Of a DNA stretch of 7,745 bases, positions 1 through 5,732 are shown piece after piece; positions within the stretch are counted from its first letter, which is position 1, and each line of letters opens with the position of its first letter. The translations under genes and the position numbers were made by a program. The notes under the pieces were generated by a model. It was not told the DNA's origin and ran no database searches. It saw only the letters and a program-made list of their open reading frames with translations. Source of the DNA: JAAYYM01 sp035271065 (GTDB lineage Bacteria; Bacillota; Clostridia; Lachnospirales; Lachnospiraceae); contig DATESB010000068.1 of the NCBI GenBank assembly GCA_035271065.1, forward strand, positions 1-7,745. Direction: 5' to 3'.

Positions 1-519
1 AATTTCCTCTCATCGGTTGAGATACCGGTGGATACGGCAGATTTCCGTTTGATCAATCGTAGAGTCATTGAGGAAATTCGTAAAATGCCGGAAACGAACA
101 TGTTCTTCCGTGGTATGGTTTCCTATGTCGGATTTAAGCAGGCAGCAGTCAGATATCACAGAGAGGCACGTGAAGCTGATACCAGTAAATATAACAAATT
201 GTGGGGAGAGTTCCGCATGGGATTCCATGGAATCTTCTGCTTTTCTTCTAAACCGCTTGAATATGTGACATTCCTTGGTGGTTTTATTACAGGAATCGGT
301 GCACTTCTTTCAGCAATTTATGTATTCCAGAAGGCGTTTCTTAAGAAAACCAAGACGATTATTTCAGGTGTGGGAGCACTCATTTGGCTGATTGGCGGTT
401 TGCAGATTTTTGTATCGGGACTGCTTGGTGAATACGTAACAAGAATTTATGATGATGTTAAGGGAAGACAGAGATTTATTATTGATGAATTTGACAAGAA
501 TGAGAAAAATAAAAAATAG
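1..519 (+). CDS. Membrane-anchored family 2 glycosyltransferase (GtrB/DPM1-like), C-terminal part
   Basis: The reading frame is open from base 1, so the N-terminal catalytic half (nucleotide-binding fold and DXD region) lies outside the window; the GTG at 28 is an internal valine, not a start. The visible 172 residues begin with the end of the GT-A domain: an ADFRL-xx-RRV segment (about residues 13-22) and FFRGMVSYVGFKQ, both typical of polyprenyl-phosphate glycosyltransferases of the GtrB/DPM1 type. Two membrane helices follow, about residues 87-111 and 119-142, then the family's GLLGEYVTRIYDDVKGR tail (140-156) and a charged cytosolic end. Family members transfer a sugar from a nucleotide donor to a polyprenyl phosphate at the inner membrane face. 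The next gene starts 15 bases later, so it is very likely in the same operon. The sugar is unknown; the downstream heptose genes make a heptose a reasonable guess. Family call is firm, substrate is inference. Confidence 0.88.
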   Translation, partial: NFLSSVEIPVDTADFRLINRRVIEEIRKMPETNMFFRGMVSYVGFKQAAVRYHREAREADTSKYNKLWGEFRMGFHGIFCFSSKPLEYVTFLGGFITGIGALLSAIYVFQKAFLKKTKTIISGVGALIWLIGGLQIFVSGLLGEYVTRIYDDVKGRQRFIIDEFDKNEKNKK

Positions 520-534
520 AAGGCGGGACGCAAA

Positions 535-1482
535 ATGAAATATTTTATTACGGGAGGAGCCGGATTTATCGGTTCTAATATGACAGACAGATTATTATCG
601 GAACCGGAAAATGAAGTAGTTGTATACGATAACTTTGTAACCGGCAGAAGAGAATTTTTGGAGGATGCAAGTAAAAATGACCGTTTTCAATTAGTGGAAG
701 GCGATACGCTTGATTTGGAAGCGATGACAAAGGCAATGGCAGGCTGTGAATTTGTATTTCATTTTGCAGCAAATGCAGATGTCAGAATGGGCTGCGAGCA
801 TCCGAGAAAGGATCTTGAGCAGAACACAATCGCAACTTATAATGTATTGGAAGCAATGCGTGCAAACAAAATCAGAAGAATCGGATTTTCTTCAACCGGT
901 TCAGTTTATGGTGAAGCAGAAGTAATCCCGACACCGGAAGATGCGCCATTTCCAATTCAGACTTCACTTTACGGAGCATCTAAATTGGCATGTGAAGGCT
1001 TACTTGCTGCATATGCAGAAGGCTTTGATTTTCAGGCATACATTTTTAGATTTGTATCTATCCTGGGTGAGCGTTATACACATGGACATGTGTATGATTT
1101 TGTAAAGAGACTGGGTGATGACCCTACAAAATTGCATGTCCTTGGCAACGGAAAGCAAAGAAAGTCTTATCTGTATGTGAAGGATTGTATGGAAGCTATT
1201 CTGACAGTCATCCGTAATACAAATGAGAAAGTTAATATCTATAATCTTGGCACAGATGAATACTGTGAAGTAAATGATTCCATTGGTTGGATTACAGGAA
1301 AACTTGGTGTGACACCTGAACTTAGTTACGAAGGCGGAGAAAGAGGTTGGATTGGAGATAATCCATTTATCTATCTGGATACAAAGAAGGTACGGGCTCT
1401 TGGATGGAAACCGAAGTACAGTATTTCAGAAGGCGTAATCAAAACGGTGGAGTTCTTGCAGGAAAATCCATGGGTTTTTTGA
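535..1482 (+). CDS. NAD-dependent epimerase/dehydratase (extended SDR), probably acting on a nucleotide sugar
   Basis: A 315-aa extended short-chain dehydrogenase. The Rossmann glycine motif GGAGFIG is at residues 7-13, with acidic D32 at the end of strand 2, suggesting NAD(H) rather than NADP(H). The catalytic set looks complete: T121 in FSSTGSVYG (the position of Ser124 in E. coli GalE), Y146 and K150 in LYGASK. The C-terminal half has a sugar-nucleotide-like segment (FRFVSILGERYTHGH, then GNGKQRKSYLYVKD). The fold fits UDP-glucose 4-epimerase-like enzymes, but the neighbours make nucleotide-activated heptose, so epimerisation or another change of that product is plausible. ATG at 535 is chosen because the glycine motif begins right after it and a weak purine-rich AAGGCGGG lies upstream. 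It ends in a run of six T at the stop codon (see findings). Reaction and substrate cannot be set from sequence alone. Confidence 0.9.
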   Translation: MKYFITGGAGFIGSNMTDRLLSEPENEVVVYDNFVTGRREFLEDASKNDRFQLVEGDTLDLEAMTKAMAGCEFVFHFAANADVRMGCEHPRKDLEQNTIATYNVLEAMRANKIRRIGFSSTGSVYGEAEVIPTPEDAPFPIQTSLYGASKLACEGLLAAYAEGFDFQAYIFRFVSILGERYTHGHVYDFVKRLGDDPTKLHVLGNGKQRKSYLYVKDCMEAILTVIRNTNEKVNIYNLGTDEYCEVNDSIGWITGKLGVTPELSYEGGERGWIGDNPFIYLDTKKVRALGWKPKYSISEGVIKTVEFLQENPWVF

Positions 1483-1520
1483 TGAAGATACCGATGTAGG
1501 GTACGGAAAGGGAGTTTAGC

Positions 1521-2495
1521 ATGATTATAGCACGTAGTCCACTCAGAATTTCTCTTGGCGGTGGCGGTACAGATTTACCGTCTTATTACGAAGAACATGA
1601 AGGATTTCTGATTTCGGCAGCAATTGATAAATATGTATATATTACGTTACACCAGACATTTGAGGAAGAAATTCTGTTGAAATACTCAAAATTTGAAAAG
1701 GTGAAAAATGTTGATGAGATTCAGCATCCAATTATCAAGGAAGCACTTAAGATGTTGGAAATTGAATCAGCTAATTTGGAAATATGCTCTATGGCCGATA
1801 TTCCGGCAGGAACAGGTCTTGGTTCATCAAGTAGTTTTACGACAGCATTACTCAAGGCCTTGCATACGATGAAAGGTAATATTGTCAGTACACGTACATT
1901 GGCAGAGGAAGCTTGCGATTTGGAGATGAATCGTTTGGGTGAGCCAATTGGTAAGCAGGATCAGTACATTGCAGCATATGGTGGTATTACATGTATGAAC
2001 TTCCATAAGGATGGATATGTATGGGTTGATCCGTTAAATATATCCAAAGAGACAATGTACAATTTGGAAGATAATTTGATTTTATATTTTACAGGTTTCT
2101 CGCGTTCTGCAGGAAGTATTTTGAAGGAACAGGATACAAAAAGCAAAGAAAAGAATTCAGATATGATTGAGAATCTGCATTTTGTAAAAGATTTAGGTTA
2201 TCAGAGTAAAGCAGCGTTTGAAAAGGGAGATTTGGATACTTTTGCAGATATCATGAATGTTCATTGGGAACATAAGAAAAAACGTTCCAACGGAATGAGC
2301 AATCCATTCATTGACGAGTGGTATGATTTGGCTATGAAAAATGGTGCTTTAGGTGGTAAAATGATTGGCGCCGGTGGTGGTGGATTTTTGATGTTTTATG
2401 CAAATGATAAGATTAAATTGCGTAAGGCAATGAGTCAGACGCCTATGACCGAGGTTCGGTTCAGATTTGAAATGGAAGGATCTAAGATTTTATGA
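1521..2495 (+). CDS. hddA: GHMP-family D-glycero-alpha-D-manno-heptose 7-phosphate kinase
   Basis: A 324-aa GHMP kinase predicted to phosphorylate C1 of D-glycero-D-manno-heptose 7-phosphate with ATP, giving the alpha-1,7-bisphosphate. All three GHMP motifs are visible: motif 1 RSPLRISLGGGGTD at residues 5-18, the ATP-binding motif 2 PAGTGLGSSSSF at 95-106, and motif 3 KMIGAGGGGF at 280-289. The N-terminal SPLRISLGGGGTDLPSYY wording is characteristic of HddA-type sugar kinases as opposed to galactokinase or mevalonate kinase. The start has a good ribosome binding site, AAAGGGAG, six bases upstream. The stop overlaps the next start as ATGA at 2492-2495, implying translational coupling to the enzyme that would use its product. 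The bordering isomerase and phosphatase/nucleotidyltransferase genes support the heptose substrate; a related kinase such as an L-fucose kinase-like enzyme is the main alternative. Confidence 0.9.
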   Translation: MIIARSPLRISLGGGGTDLPSYYEEHEGFLISAAIDKYVYITLHQTFEEEILLKYSKFEKVKNVDEIQHPIIKEALKMLEIESANLEICSMADIPAGTGLGSSSSFTTALLKALHTMKGNIVSTRTLAEEACDLEMNRLGEPIGKQDQYIAAYGGITCMNFHKDGYVWVDPLNISKETMYNLEDNLILYFTGFSRSAGSILKEQDTKSKEKNSDMIENLHFVKDLGYQSKAAFEKGDLDTFADIMNVHWEHKKKRSNGMSNPFIDEWYDLAMKNGALGGKMIGAGGGGFLMFYANDKIKLRKAMSQTPMTEVRFRFEMEGSKIL

Positions 2496-3799
2496 TAAAG
2501 CCACAGGATATGCAGGTCGTTGTCCTAATGGGCGGACTTGGTACCAGACTCAAGGAATTTACAAAGGAAAAACCGAAGTCATTAGTTGAAGTGGAAGGAA
2601 GACCGTTCTTTGATTATCAGTTTGAACTGATGAGAGGAAAAGGGTTTTGTAAGTTTGTCTTTTTAATTGGCTACAAGGCAGATATGATAGAAGAACATTA
2701 TGGGGACGGAAGTACCTATGGTGTTTCCATTCAGTACTGCTATGACGGTGAAGAATTACTTGGGACAGGCGGTGCGGTACGTCGGGCGTATGACTATTTG
2801 GAAGACGATTTTATCCTGATGTATGGCGATTCTTTTATGGATATTGATTTTGAAGAGACACTGTATCGTTATGAAGCAGGTAAGAGACAGGGAATGCAAG
2901 GACTGATGACGGTTCTTAAGAATAATAATCAGTTTGATAAAAGTAATGCAGTTGTGCGTGACGGACAATTGGTACTTTATGATAAACATCATGTAACACC
3001 GGAGATGGATTATATTGATTATGGTGTTTGCATGTACGAAAAGCAGTTGTTTGCGGCATATGATGCAGGGGTCAAGTTTGATGTGGCACAGATACAGAAT
3101 GCGTTGTCAGTGGCAGGTAAGATGGTTGCCCATGTGGTAACGAAGCGATTCTATGAGATTGGAAGCCCGACATCTCTAGCGGAATTTCAGGGTTATGTAC
3201 GAAGAAGATTTTTAGAGAAGCATCCTGCGGTATTTTTGGATAGAGACGGCGTGCTGAATGAAATTGTGTTCAATGAGGATGCAGAGCAAATGGATTCACC
3301 TCTGAAGCTTTCAGAATTTGAATTACTGCCAAATGTTTCGGATGCCATCAAAATGATACAGCAGAAGGGCTACTATGTTTTCATAGTAACGAATCAGCCT
3401 GCAGCGGCAAAAGGGAAGACGACGCTGGGGATGCTGTATGATATTAATACACATTTTGTGGAGTTGATGAAGGAGCAGGGCGCAGAGTTAGATGATGTTT
3501 TTATGTGTCCGCATTTTCCAAAGGAACTTCCGATGACAAAGGAAACGTTTTTGATAGAAACCTGTGATTGTCGCAAACCGAAACCGGGGCTTTTACTTCG
3601 GGCAAAAGAGAAGTACAATATAGATTGGGAAAACTCCTATATGGTGGGAGATTCTTATACCGATATACAGGCGGGTGTGGCAGCAGGTGTGAAGACAGCG
3701 TTTATTGGCGGATTTAAGTGTGATACCTGTAAGAGGCTTGAGGGCAATCAGCCGGATGTGATTGTGCCTGATGTATTTGAGTTTGCAAAGAGTTTATAA
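2492..3799 (+). CDS. hddC-gmhB: Bifunctional heptose-1-phosphate nucleotidyltransferase / heptose-1,7-bisphosphate phosphatase fusion
   Basis: A 435-aa two-domain protein. Residues about 7-235 are a sugar-phosphate nucleotidyltransferase: GGLGTR at 14-19, P28-K29, GTGGAV at 91-96 and the metal-binding Asp of YGD at 113. Residues about 245-435 are a HAD phosphatase of the GmhB (histidinol-phosphatase-like) class: nucleophile and acid D250/D252 in DRDGVLN, VTNQ as motif II, K362 of CRKPKPG, and acidic GDSYTD at 386-391. The GmhB zinc loop is complete, C339-x-H341 ... C358-x-C360. The phosphatase domain should remove the C7 phosphate of the bisphosphate made by HddA; the N-terminal domain should then attach a nucleotide to C1, GMP from GTP by HddC precedent. 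These activities are separate proteins in the best-known systems. The four-base overlap with the kinase gene fits coupled expression. GDP rather than ADP or CDP as the carrier is inference from the HddA context. Confidence 0.9.
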   Translation: MIKPQDMQVVVLMGGLGTRLKEFTKEKPKSLVEVEGRPFFDYQFELMRGKGFCKFVFLIGYKADMIEEHYGDGSTYGVSIQYCYDGEELLGTGGAVRRAYDYLEDDFILMYGDSFMDIDFEETLYRYEAGKRQGMQGLMTVLKNNNQFDKSNAVVRDGQLVLYDKHHVTPEMDYIDYGVCMYEKQLFAAYDAGVKFDVAQIQNALSVAGKMVAHVVTKRFYEIGSPTSLAEFQGYVRRRFLEKHPAVFLDRDGVLNEIVFNEDAEQMDSPLKLSEFELLPNVSDAIKMIQQKGYYVFIVTNQPAAAKGKTTLGMLYDINTHFVELMKEQGAELDDVFMCPHFPKELPMTKETFLIETCDCRKPKPGLLLRAKEKYNIDWENSYMVGDSYTDIQAGVAAGVKTAFIGGFKCDTCKRLEGNQPDVIVPDVFEFAKSL

Positions 3800-3809
3800 G
3801 AGGTAATAG

Positions 3810-3827
3810 GCGGATGACCGCTTTATT
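3810..3827 (+). other. Small inverted repeat in the phosphatase-isomerase gap
   Basis: GCGG at 3810-3813 and CCGC at 3818-3821 can form a four-base-pair stem with an ATGA loop, followed by TTTATT. It lies in the 72-base gap between the fusion gene and gmhA. It is too short and its T tract too broken for a confident terminator; at most it could attenuate transcription or mark an RNA-processing point. No convincing promoter was seen in the same gap. Confidence 0.25.
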
Positions 3828-3856
3828 ATAAATAACACATATTTGTGCGAAGAGAA

Positions 3857-3863
3857 AAGGAGG
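3857..3863 (+). promoter_or_regulatory. Ribosome binding site that fixes the gmhA start
   Basis: AAGGAGG is a near-perfect anti-16S match eight bases before the ATG at 3872. An upstream in-frame GTG at 3845 would place this site inside the gene, so it decides for the ATG. Confidence 0.85.
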
Positions 3864-3871
3864 AAGCAAAT

Positions 3872-4438
3872 ATGAACACAATGAGTTACATCGAGCAGTA
3901 CCTTAAGGAAACACAGGAGATTGTTAAAACAGTATCCAAGGAAGAAATTGAAAAGGGAGTAGAAATACTCAAAGAAACCAAGGCTAACGGAGGACGCCTG
4001 TTTATACTGGGTGTCGGCGGAAGTGCAGCAAATGCATCTCATGCGGTAAATGATTTCCGTAAGTTGGGTGGCATTGAAACCTATGCACCAACAGACAATG
4101 TATCTGAGTTAACAGCCAGAACGAATGATGAAGGATGGGAAACAACCTTTACAGAATGGCTGAAGGTTTCAAAAATCAACAGTAAGGATACGATTATGGT
4201 ATTTTCGGTAGGTGGCGGAAGCGAAACCACTTCTTTAAATATTGTGAACGCATTGAAATTGGGCAAAGAAAAAGGATCCAAGGTGATTTCGATTGTATCT
4301 CGTAGCGGCGGTTATGCAAAACAGGTTTCAGATGCCTGTGTTTTGATTCCCGTTGTAGCTGACGAGAGAATTACACCGCATGCAGAGGGCTGGCAGGGTG
4401 TTGTATGGCATTTGATGGTAAATGCATTGAATGCGTAA
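3872..4438 (+). CDS. gmhA: SIS-domain sedoheptulose-7-phosphate isomerase
   Basis: A 188-aa single SIS-domain protein, the usual length for GmhA, predicted to convert sedoheptulose 7-phosphate to D-glycero-D-manno-heptose 7-phosphate in the cytosol. The phosphate-binding loop LGVGGSAANASH is at 46-57 (S51), and a second SIS segment SVGGGSETTS follows in the middle. The C-terminal TPHAEGWQGVVWHLM (168-182) resembles the metal/active-site helix of GmhA-like isomerases. By hand alignment to E. coli GmhA, the H61/E65/Q172/H180 metal set becomes H57/D61/E172/H180 here, so the two non-histidine ligands are conservatively changed. The ATG at 3872 is chosen over GTG 3845 because of AAGGAGG just upstream. 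Position between the phosphatase/nucleotidyltransferase and a transaldolase fits the first committed heptose step. Another phosphosugar isomerase of the SIS family is possible but less likely. Confidence 0.87.
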   Translation: MNTMSYIEQYLKETQEIVKTVSKEEIEKGVEILKETKANGGRLFILGVGGSAANASHAVNDFRKLGGIETYAPTDNVSELTARTNDEGWETTFTEWLKVSKINSKDTIMVFSVGGGSETTSLNIVNALKLGKEKGSKVISIVSRSGGYAKQVSDACVLIPVVADERITPHAEGWQGVVWHLMVNALNA

Positions 4439-4452
4439 TAAATCATAGCACA

Positions 4453-4469
4453 CGCGCAAAAATGGCGCG
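4453..4469 (+). other. GC hairpin just ahead of the transaldolase ribosome binding site
   Basis: CGCGC at 4453-4457 pairs perfectly with GCGCG at 4465-4469 around a seven-base AAAAATG loop. No T tract follows, so it is not a terminator. It sits five bases before the GGAG of the next gene and could stabilise a processed mRNA end or tune translation; this role is inference. Confidence 0.35.
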
Positions 4470-4484
4470 GGATTGGAGATTATT

Positions 4485-5201
4485 ATGAAATTTGAAGATT
4501 TGAAGATAAAGATATTTGCTGATGGTGCTGATATTAACGGCATGAAGGAAGAGTACAGCAAAGGATATGTGACAGGCTTTACAACAAATCCTACATTAAT
4601 GAAAAAGGCAGGTGTGAAGGATTATGTGCCGTTTGCAAAGGAAGTAGTAACAGCAATTTCTGATTTGCCACTTTCACTGGAAGTATTTGCGGATGATTTT
4701 GATACAATGGAAAAAGAAGCAATGGTTATCTCAGCACTTGGAGATAATGTGTATGTGAAGATTCCGATTACAAACTCCAAAGGTGAATCCAGTATTCCGT
4801 TAATCAAAAAACTGTCGGCAGCAGGACTTAAATTGAATGTAACTGCAATTATGACAATTAAACAGGTGAAAGAAACCGTTGAGGCATTTGCTGACGGAAC
4901 ACAGAATGTAGTCTCCGTATTTGCCGGACGCGTAATGGATACGGGCGTAGATGCTATGCCATTGATGAAAGAGGTTGCTGCTATCTGTAAGACAAAACCG
5001 GGTACGGAGTCGTTATGGGCAAGCTGTCGTGAAGTCTATAATATCATTCAGGCGGATGAATGCGGAGTTGATATTATTACTGTAACCAATGCGATTTTGG
5101 GCAAATTACCGATGCTTGGCAAGGACTTAACAGAGTTATCATTAGAAACCGTGCAGATGTTTGTAAATGATGGAAAGAGCCTTGGCTTCTCTATAATTTG
5201 A
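4485..5201 (+). CDS. tal: Small single-domain transaldolase (TalC/FSA superfamily)
   Basis: A 238-aa TIM-barrel class I aldolase of the small transaldolase/fructose-6-phosphate aldolase family. The Schiff-base lysine is K92 in YVKIP. Other barrel motifs are D13 in FADGAD, GFTTNPTLM at 31-39 and LNVTAI at 117-122. Two positions known to separate the activities point to transaldolase: E66 in SLEVFA, where fructose-6-phosphate aldolase has Gln59, and F146 in VFAGR, matching Phe178 of TalB instead of Tyr131 of FsaA. It should transfer dihydroxyacetone from fructose 6-phosphate to erythrose 4-phosphate, making sedoheptulose 7-phosphate, the substrate of the adjacent GmhA. ATG 4485 is preferred to an in-frame TTG at 4473 because GGAG at 4475-4478 is well spaced only for the ATG. 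The operon-specific role is inference; a general pentose-phosphate role cannot be excluded. Confidence 0.9.
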   Translation: MKFEDLKIKIFADGADINGMKEEYSKGYVTGFTTNPTLMKKAGVKDYVPFAKEVVTAISDLPLSLEVFADDFDTMEKEAMVISALGDNVYVKIPITNSKGESSIPLIKKLSAAGLKLNVTAIMTIKQVKETVEAFADGTQNVVSVFAGRVMDTGVDAMPLMKEVAAICKTKPGTESLWASCREVYNIIQADECGVDIITVTNAILGKLPMLGKDLTELSLETVQMFVNDGKSLGFSII

Positions 5202-5226
5202 CAATTTCTTTTGTTTGGTCTATATT
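5198..5226 (+). promoter_or_regulatory. Sigma-A-type promoter overlapping the transaldolase stop
   Basis: A perfect TTGACA -35 box at 5198-5203 and TATATT (five of six consensus bases) at 5221-5226 are separated by exactly 17 bases. The -35 box includes the transaldolase stop codon (5199-5201). Initiation would be expected near 5233, giving a leader of about 50 bases before the ATG at 5285. This suggests the small downstream gene is expressed independently of the sugar operon. Confidence 0.75.
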
Positions 5227-5268
5227 ATTCACGAAGTACATAGTTTCTTATGGGAGGATAGTAAGCCG

Positions 5269-5275
5269 AAAGGAG
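5269..5275 (+). promoter_or_regulatory. Ribosome binding site for the KAPA-tail protein
   Basis: AAAGGAG lies nine bases before ATG 5285 and fixes the start there. The reading frame is open further upstream to 5198, but that part overlaps the transaldolase end and promoter and has no ribosome binding site. Confidence 0.8.
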
Positions 5276-5284
5276 AAATTTATT

Positions 5285-5635
5285 ATGGCAGAAGTAAAGA
5301 AAGCAGCAGTAAAAGTTGAACCGGCTAAAGCAGCGGCACCTGTAAAGGCAGCAGCAAAGACAGCACCGGCGAAGAAAGCAACAAAGGCGGCGCCGGCCAA
5401 GAAGGCAGCACCGGCTAAAAAGGCACCTGCAAAAACTGCAATTAAGGAAAGCCTGTATATTCAATATCTGGGTAAAGATTTAGAGAAGACAGAGTTGGTG
5501 GAACGTGCAAAGGCTGTATATAAAGAGACAGGTGGTAAGGCAACAATTAAAAGTATTGATTTATATGTAAAGATAGAGGAAAGTGCCGTTTATTATGTGG
5601 TTAACGGTGATATCAGTGGTAGATTCGAGATATAA
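5285..5635 (+). CDS. Small protein with histone-H1-like Lys/Ala/Pro tail and compact C-terminal domain (DUF6465-like)
   Basis: A 116-aa protein in two clear parts. Residues 1-54 are almost only Ala, Lys, Pro, Val and Thr, with repeated APAKK units and just two acidic residues; this resembles the tails of histone H1, chlamydial Hc proteins and AlgP-type regulators, and would be disordered and strongly basic. Residues 55-116 (ESLYIQYLGKDL ... YYVVNGDISGRFEI) are a mixed-charge alpha/beta-looking domain that, from memory, resembles the DUF6465 family of Lachnospiraceae; this was not checked. No signal peptide or membrane helix is seen, so it is probably cytosolic. A nucleoid- or RNA-binding role is plausible from the tail but not shown. 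It has its own promoter and a strong terminator, so it is probably a well-expressed single-gene unit with no functional tie to the flanking genes. Confidence 0.85.
   Translation: MAEVKKAAVKVEPAKAAAPVKAAAKTAPAKKATKAAPAKKAAPAKKAPAKTAIKESLYIQYLGKDLEKTELVERAKAVYKETGGKATIKSIDLYVKIEESAVYYVVNGDISGRFEI
5363..5434 (+). repeat. APAKK-coding repeat region
   Basis: Codons 27-50 of the small basic protein encode APAKK at residues 27-31, 36-40 and 42-46, then a truncated APAK at 47-50. The DNA copies differ at third positions (for example CCGGCG, CCGGCC, CCGGCT), so the repetition is kept mainly at protein level. Such a tract could change length between strains. Confidence 0.7.
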
Positions 5636-5651
5636 AAAAATCAAATAAATG

Positions 5652-5702
5652 AGGCGGGGCAGTAATATATTTATTATATTACTGTTTCTGCCTTGTTTTT
5701 TT
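5652..5702 (+). terminator. Rho-independent terminator
   Basis: CAGTAATATA at 5660-5669 pairs perfectly with TATATTACTG at 5675-5684 around a five-base loop. The stem extends outward through G-T pairs and, after one bulged base, AGGC with GCCT (5652-5694). A seven-T run follows at 5696-5702. It lies 16 bases past the stop at 5635 and should end transcripts of the small basic protein and any read-through from the heptose operon. A-rich bases before the stem (5634-5640) would give a T run on the other strand too, but no minus-strand gene is seen to use it. Confidence 0.88.
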
Positions 5703-5732
5703 GGATGAATATAGACATAGGGGATGATAATC

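Noticed and set aside
28..519. Start of the glycosyltransferase at GTG 28
   Set aside because: The same frame is open to base 1 and the residues before 28 continue the family sequence; there is no ribosome binding site.
491..519. TTGACA at 491-496 as a promoter for the epimerase
   Set aside because: No acceptable -10 box lies 16-18 bases downstream; the match falls inside the glycosyltransferase coding sequence.
3845..3871. Nine-residue N-terminal extension of GmhA from GTG 3845
   Set aside because: The extension encodes the AAGGAGG ribosome binding site itself, which is correctly spaced for ATG 3872.
5225..5464. Cys/Arg-rich minus-strand reading frame
   Set aside because: It mirrors the KAPA-coding repeat and runs across a clear + strand promoter and ribosome binding site.
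5703..5732. Promoter for the ABC transporter between terminator and start
   Set aside because: TATAGA at 5710-5715 and GATAAT at 5726-5731 are present but neither has a usable -35 box at proper spacing.
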